Assembly: GCA_024362935.1 (NCBI GenBank)
Contig: JANCRA010000017.1
Location: forward strand, 19,087,001-19,151,000
Reading direction: 5' to 3'
Source of the DNA: Setophaga petechia
Taxonomy: Eukaryota > Chordata > Aves > Passeriformes > Parulidae
Length of the DNA: 64,000 nucleotides
Made by a program: the position numbers and the translations under genes
The notes under the pieces: generated by a model
The model's database searches: none
The model's input: the letters and a program-made list of their open reading frames with translations, nothing else
What the model was told of the DNA's origin: nothing
Part shown: positions 60,067 through 64,000 of the stretch, one piece after another
Numbering within the stretch: position 1 is the first letter of the stretch
How the letters are laid out: each line of letters opens with the position of its first letter

Positions 60067-63000
60067 TTCTTTTCTTTTTTTTTTTTTTTTTATATATATG
60101 TCTCCACTTTTTTCTTGTGCTGTCAGTACATGAAAGGCCTGAAAGCTGCCTTGTTTCTGCAGGCTTTTTGACAGAGCTGTTCTCTGCAAAGCTTTTCAGA
60201 GATGGATGGATTTGAGTAAAAGCCAAGAGGCATTTAGAAGGAAATGTCCTATGGAAAGAGACTGCCCAGGCCTGGGATAATGGAAAGAGCAATGTGGTTT
60301 TGACAACTACAAGGGAAGCAAAGGGGAGAAAAATCAAAAAGAGGTGAAGTGAGTCCTTAGGCAGCTGCTTTTTGTTGTTGTTTTCCATTTTTCCTGAAAG
60401 GCTGGACTGGCAGGCAGCAGTCAGAGGGCCTTGGTAGGCTGGAAGTTAAAAATGAACCTCTGCTTTTTACTCAGAGTTTCTCTCCTTCCCTGTACCCTGA
60501 TTCCAGCTACTCAAAACCTGAACAAAACTTATTTGAACCTTCTGTCAAGGTCTCTCCCTCCATGCTCTGCCTCTGCCAACTCCCCTGTTTCAGTATATCT
60601 CCAAACAAATGGTACTTTGCATTAAAAGCATGTCAGTCAAAGCAAATGGTTTGCAGGATTATATTAAAATACCTACTGACATGAAGTCTAACAAAATTTA
60701 AATAATACACCATATGAAATTCAGCAGCTCTGGACCTGAACAAACCCACATCACTCAGGGCAACTCGCAAAAATGTTTCAAATATTTGCTAAAATAAGGT
60801 GACAAAGGCATTTAATGAAAAATTATATCTCTGTTTATCATCATTGCATTTCTTTCTTGCAAATATTTAACTTTTGCACATTCACAGACTATTCAATCCA
60901 TATTTTCTACAAGTAGAGTGAAAATGAAATAACATTAAGATATATGAGTTATAAAAGCAGCACCACCACCACTCACCAGAAAACTCTAATTCCCTACACC
61001 CATTCTAGCAGCAGAACTACATTTTTTAAAATATTACTGATACCCATGAACTATTTCAAGACAGAAAAATTGTATTTTACAGAGAAAAAATTATTTAGCA
61101 AGAAAAGTTTTGCCTTGATTGAGACACAGGATTTCATTCCCCTGACTGAAGTGCCCAGGTCAGAAAGCTGCTCACACATTTTATACCTCACCTCCTGTAT
61201 TGTAAAGCATTTTTATATATGGAATTCAGAATATTCCAGTTTTAGAAGCTAAAATATACCTATAAAATATGTACATTTTCTCTGAGGAAGAAGAGAATAT
61301 CCATGAGTAATCTCAAGCACTAAGACTCTCTGTTCTGGTATCAAATCTGGCTTAGAATTTTAAATTTTTGTCTGACCACTAAAAACATGCATCTATCAGT
61401 TTTGCATCTTAAAGACCTGCTATTTATTGCATGAAACTAAATGTCTCCATTATTACTTCATAAGAAAAATCTGTACAACAATACACAGAACAGCTTTGAG
61501 TCACTGATCTGAACACATCCTTGTGCAGAAATTTATGAAGGAACACAATGTCCATAATGAAAAATGTTCATTAAAAAATAATCGAAGAAAGGCCCCAGAA
61601 GCTCAAAAAGAGTACTTAGCTAAAAATAACAAGAAATTGTAAAAAATCCATAAATTTAGAAAAATATCTGATACTATCAGTGAAATATTCTACCCAGCAA
61701 AGCACAATGAGCAGCACTGACTACAGAGCCCTTGTGCTGGGTCTGCACCATTTTCTGTGATGCTCTTGGTTACCAATAGAGAAAATATTTCCACTTTCCC
61801 ATTTCCCTGCCAGATCTTCCTCCATTGCAAATGCCACCCTCCTTTGGCCTGGTTGCCCTCCCTAAACAACATTTAGTGTGTCAGTTTTTAAGACTGAGTG
61901 CAGTTTTCTTTCACAGAGCTGCAGCTGGGACAGCACACAGGAAATTGTGGTTTTCCATGGAAAGGCACCAGATGGAATAAATGTGACAGATATCACCAGG
62001 AACTCTCTCTTCATGCTGCTCTCAGCTCTCACTGCTTGGGTGGAAAGGATGGCTGAGAACAGTGGGAACTGCTCCTCACTTCCCTGGACCATGAATAATA
62101 CCAAGAAGTTGTTTTTTAGGGTTTTTTTCTGTGAACACTCTTGAGTTTTGGCTGCATTCTTAGAACAGTATTTAATTTCTGTTACCAATATTTCTTTTAG
62201 GTATTGAGAAAAATATGGTGTTTTTAAAAGCCTTCATTCCTAGTGAGAAGCTGCTCTTATAAAAATTCAAGCTGAACTTCCACCAGTCTTTGTTCATGCT
62301 TCACTCAGAGAGTAATTTGGATTCTGAGTTACAGGCAGACAGGAACTACCCTGACCCTCTGGTTCATTTTATTTTTTTGAGGATTGAGCTGTGATGAGCT
62401 GGGGAGCTGGTGCATAATTGATGAGCTCCAGCTCCAATCTGAGGTCCAGATTTAATAACCATCTCCAGCCTGGTGTGCCTCCTGCCCCTGCCTGCTGCTC
62501 ACTCCAGGGGCTGGGCATGGACTGGGAGGCAGCAATCTCCACTCATTAAAGGCCTCAGCCAGAGCACAACTGCTCCTACCAGGGAACTGGAATCATTTCC
62601 AAGCATAAAATCCCTGCTGAGACTTCTCTTTAGAGGTCTGGTTTTTTGGGGTTCTTTTCACCCTCTTTGATACTCTCCAAATCTTCCACTTCTCTCTGAA
62701 AGGGAAAGAATGGGAATGACCCTACAAACCACATTTTGTTGTCAGGAAGAGCTTCAGAATGGAAAAGACATTGAATGCCCTGTGTTTAAATTCCCAAAGG
62801 TAAGATTTGAGAGTACAGCCCTGGGATAAGGCAGCTCCCTGTTCTCTACATAGAAATTCCTGCTCTGACTTTGGAAATCTTTCCCTGCACTGACAGAAGC
62901 TCAGCTGGGCTTGGATTCCACTCTGGAAACCAAGCAATAAAAACGAGGAGCTTCAGGTCTGGCAGGACTCTTGTTGATCAAAATAAGCTTGAAGGATAAA

Positions 63001-64000
63001 AATTTGGACATATTTCCATCCAGAGCCAAGGGATAACGAGGAAGAGAGCAGAGAGCAAAGAATTATCCACATCTTGTTTGATTGGGTCAGACCTCTTCAT
63101 TTTTTATGCAATCTAAAATGGTATTTTAGTAAATAATTATAGTATTAGTTTACTATTTAGTGTGAATTTTTAGTATGCTAAAGAGTAACCTTATATACTT
63201 TTTTAGCCATCAGATATTGCTGAAGAAGTGAAGTAAAAATGAAGGAAATGGTTAGCATTTGGATAGGCTGAAACGCTGACATTTCTCACTCAATAGTGGC
63301 AACTTCTCTTAGGGAGGGTGGCCACTAGAACAGCAACCCAAAATAGACTTAAAAATGAGAATATGGAAAGCCACATTTACATTAAAGCACAGGCACCAAA
63401 GAAGTCAGATGAAAGTCCAGTAAGGGAAACATAACCAGCAGTCTGAGAATATAATTCGACAACAATAAATAAATGTGGTTTTATTGTTTGTGTTTGTGTC
63501 TCTTTGAGCTTTCTTTCACTCATCTGAGCAGTCATTGATTCTTGAATCACAATTAAGTTATAACTAAATCAGATTTCTTTAAGATATTCTAAAGCTCAGT
63601 TCTTCTTCAGTTTTGGTTAGTTCCCATTGAATCCAGATTACTTGGGGCATCTTTTTAATGGAAAAAATCTCAATATTTTAAACTGCCTCATTGATGATTT
63701 CACTCAGATTAGAGCACGGGAAATTCTGCAGTGAAAAATAAGATGTTAATAAGAAAAAATTGTAAGAGAAAGGAAACCAGATTGTCCTTTATCTTACACC
63801 AATTTACGCTGTTGAAGTCAAAGAAATGTGAGCAGTGAAATGAAATGATGAATCAGACCCAGTGCCTTTCTCCATTGCAAATTTAATGTTATGGAAAATG
63901 ATATTAAAGTATAATACCCCTACTTTAGGGCTTACCAGAAAATGACTCATGATAAACACAGTGCGTTTGCAGAAATGGCATTAAAAAATAAATTTAGCTT
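60067..64000. other. single-copy noncoding DNA
   Basis: AT-rich unique sequence to the window edge, with the T/TA run at 60070-60100. Frames of up to 110 codons (for example 61862-62188 on the minus strand) have no recognisable domain. No RNA gene or transposon was recognised. Confidence 0.5.

Overview
This window looks like vertebrate nuclear DNA from a bird, most likely a songbird. The evidence is a handful of CR1-type LINE 3' tails, several solo long terminal repeats (LTRs) whose layout I recall from songbird genomes, no mammalian-type SINEs, and an AT-rich background with many minisatellites. There are no operons, ribosome-binding sites or long reading frames, so it is not bacterial or viral. 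The species and chromosome cannot be told from the sequence.

No protein-coding gene could be supported. The longest open frames are about 200 codons, match no family I recognise, and often run through tandem repeats or transposon tails. The window reads as intergenic or deep-intronic sequence. Two weak exon-like segments are listed at low confidence: 21286-21380, with good-looking splice sites on both sides, and 34892-35093, an acceptor, short open frame, stop and poly(A) signal.

Layout. 1-9 kb: three large minisatellites (27-35 bp units at 961-1903; ATTCC-rich with a 125-bp higher-order period at 5623-6545; 60-bp units at 8301-8894) separated by single-copy DNA. 9-30 kb: mostly single-copy AT-rich DNA with microsatellites, one CR1 tail, a small CpG-richer block near 20.65-20.92 kb and a 45-bp-arm near-perfect inverted repeat at 29897-29999. 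30-37 kb: a 28-bp minisatellite split by a solo LTR, a 3'-truncated-type CR1 copy, two more CR1 tails, and a 21-unit array with a strict 22-23 bp period whose unit carries a CRE/ATF-like octamer. 37-49 kb: mainly single-copy DNA, with a (TA)n tract of about 93 bp and four identical 48-bp units. 49-58.3 kb: an LTR-rich stretch with six LTRs from four families; one holds a 45-bp VNTR that has multiplied its poly(A)-signal region, and another has an AT microsatellite grown inside it. 58-64 kb: single-copy DNA with one CR1 tail.

Nothing in the window forms a pathway. The main biology visible is how repeats arise and nest: LTRs landing in minisatellites, minisatellites growing inside LTRs, and a regularly spaced transcription-factor-like motif array.
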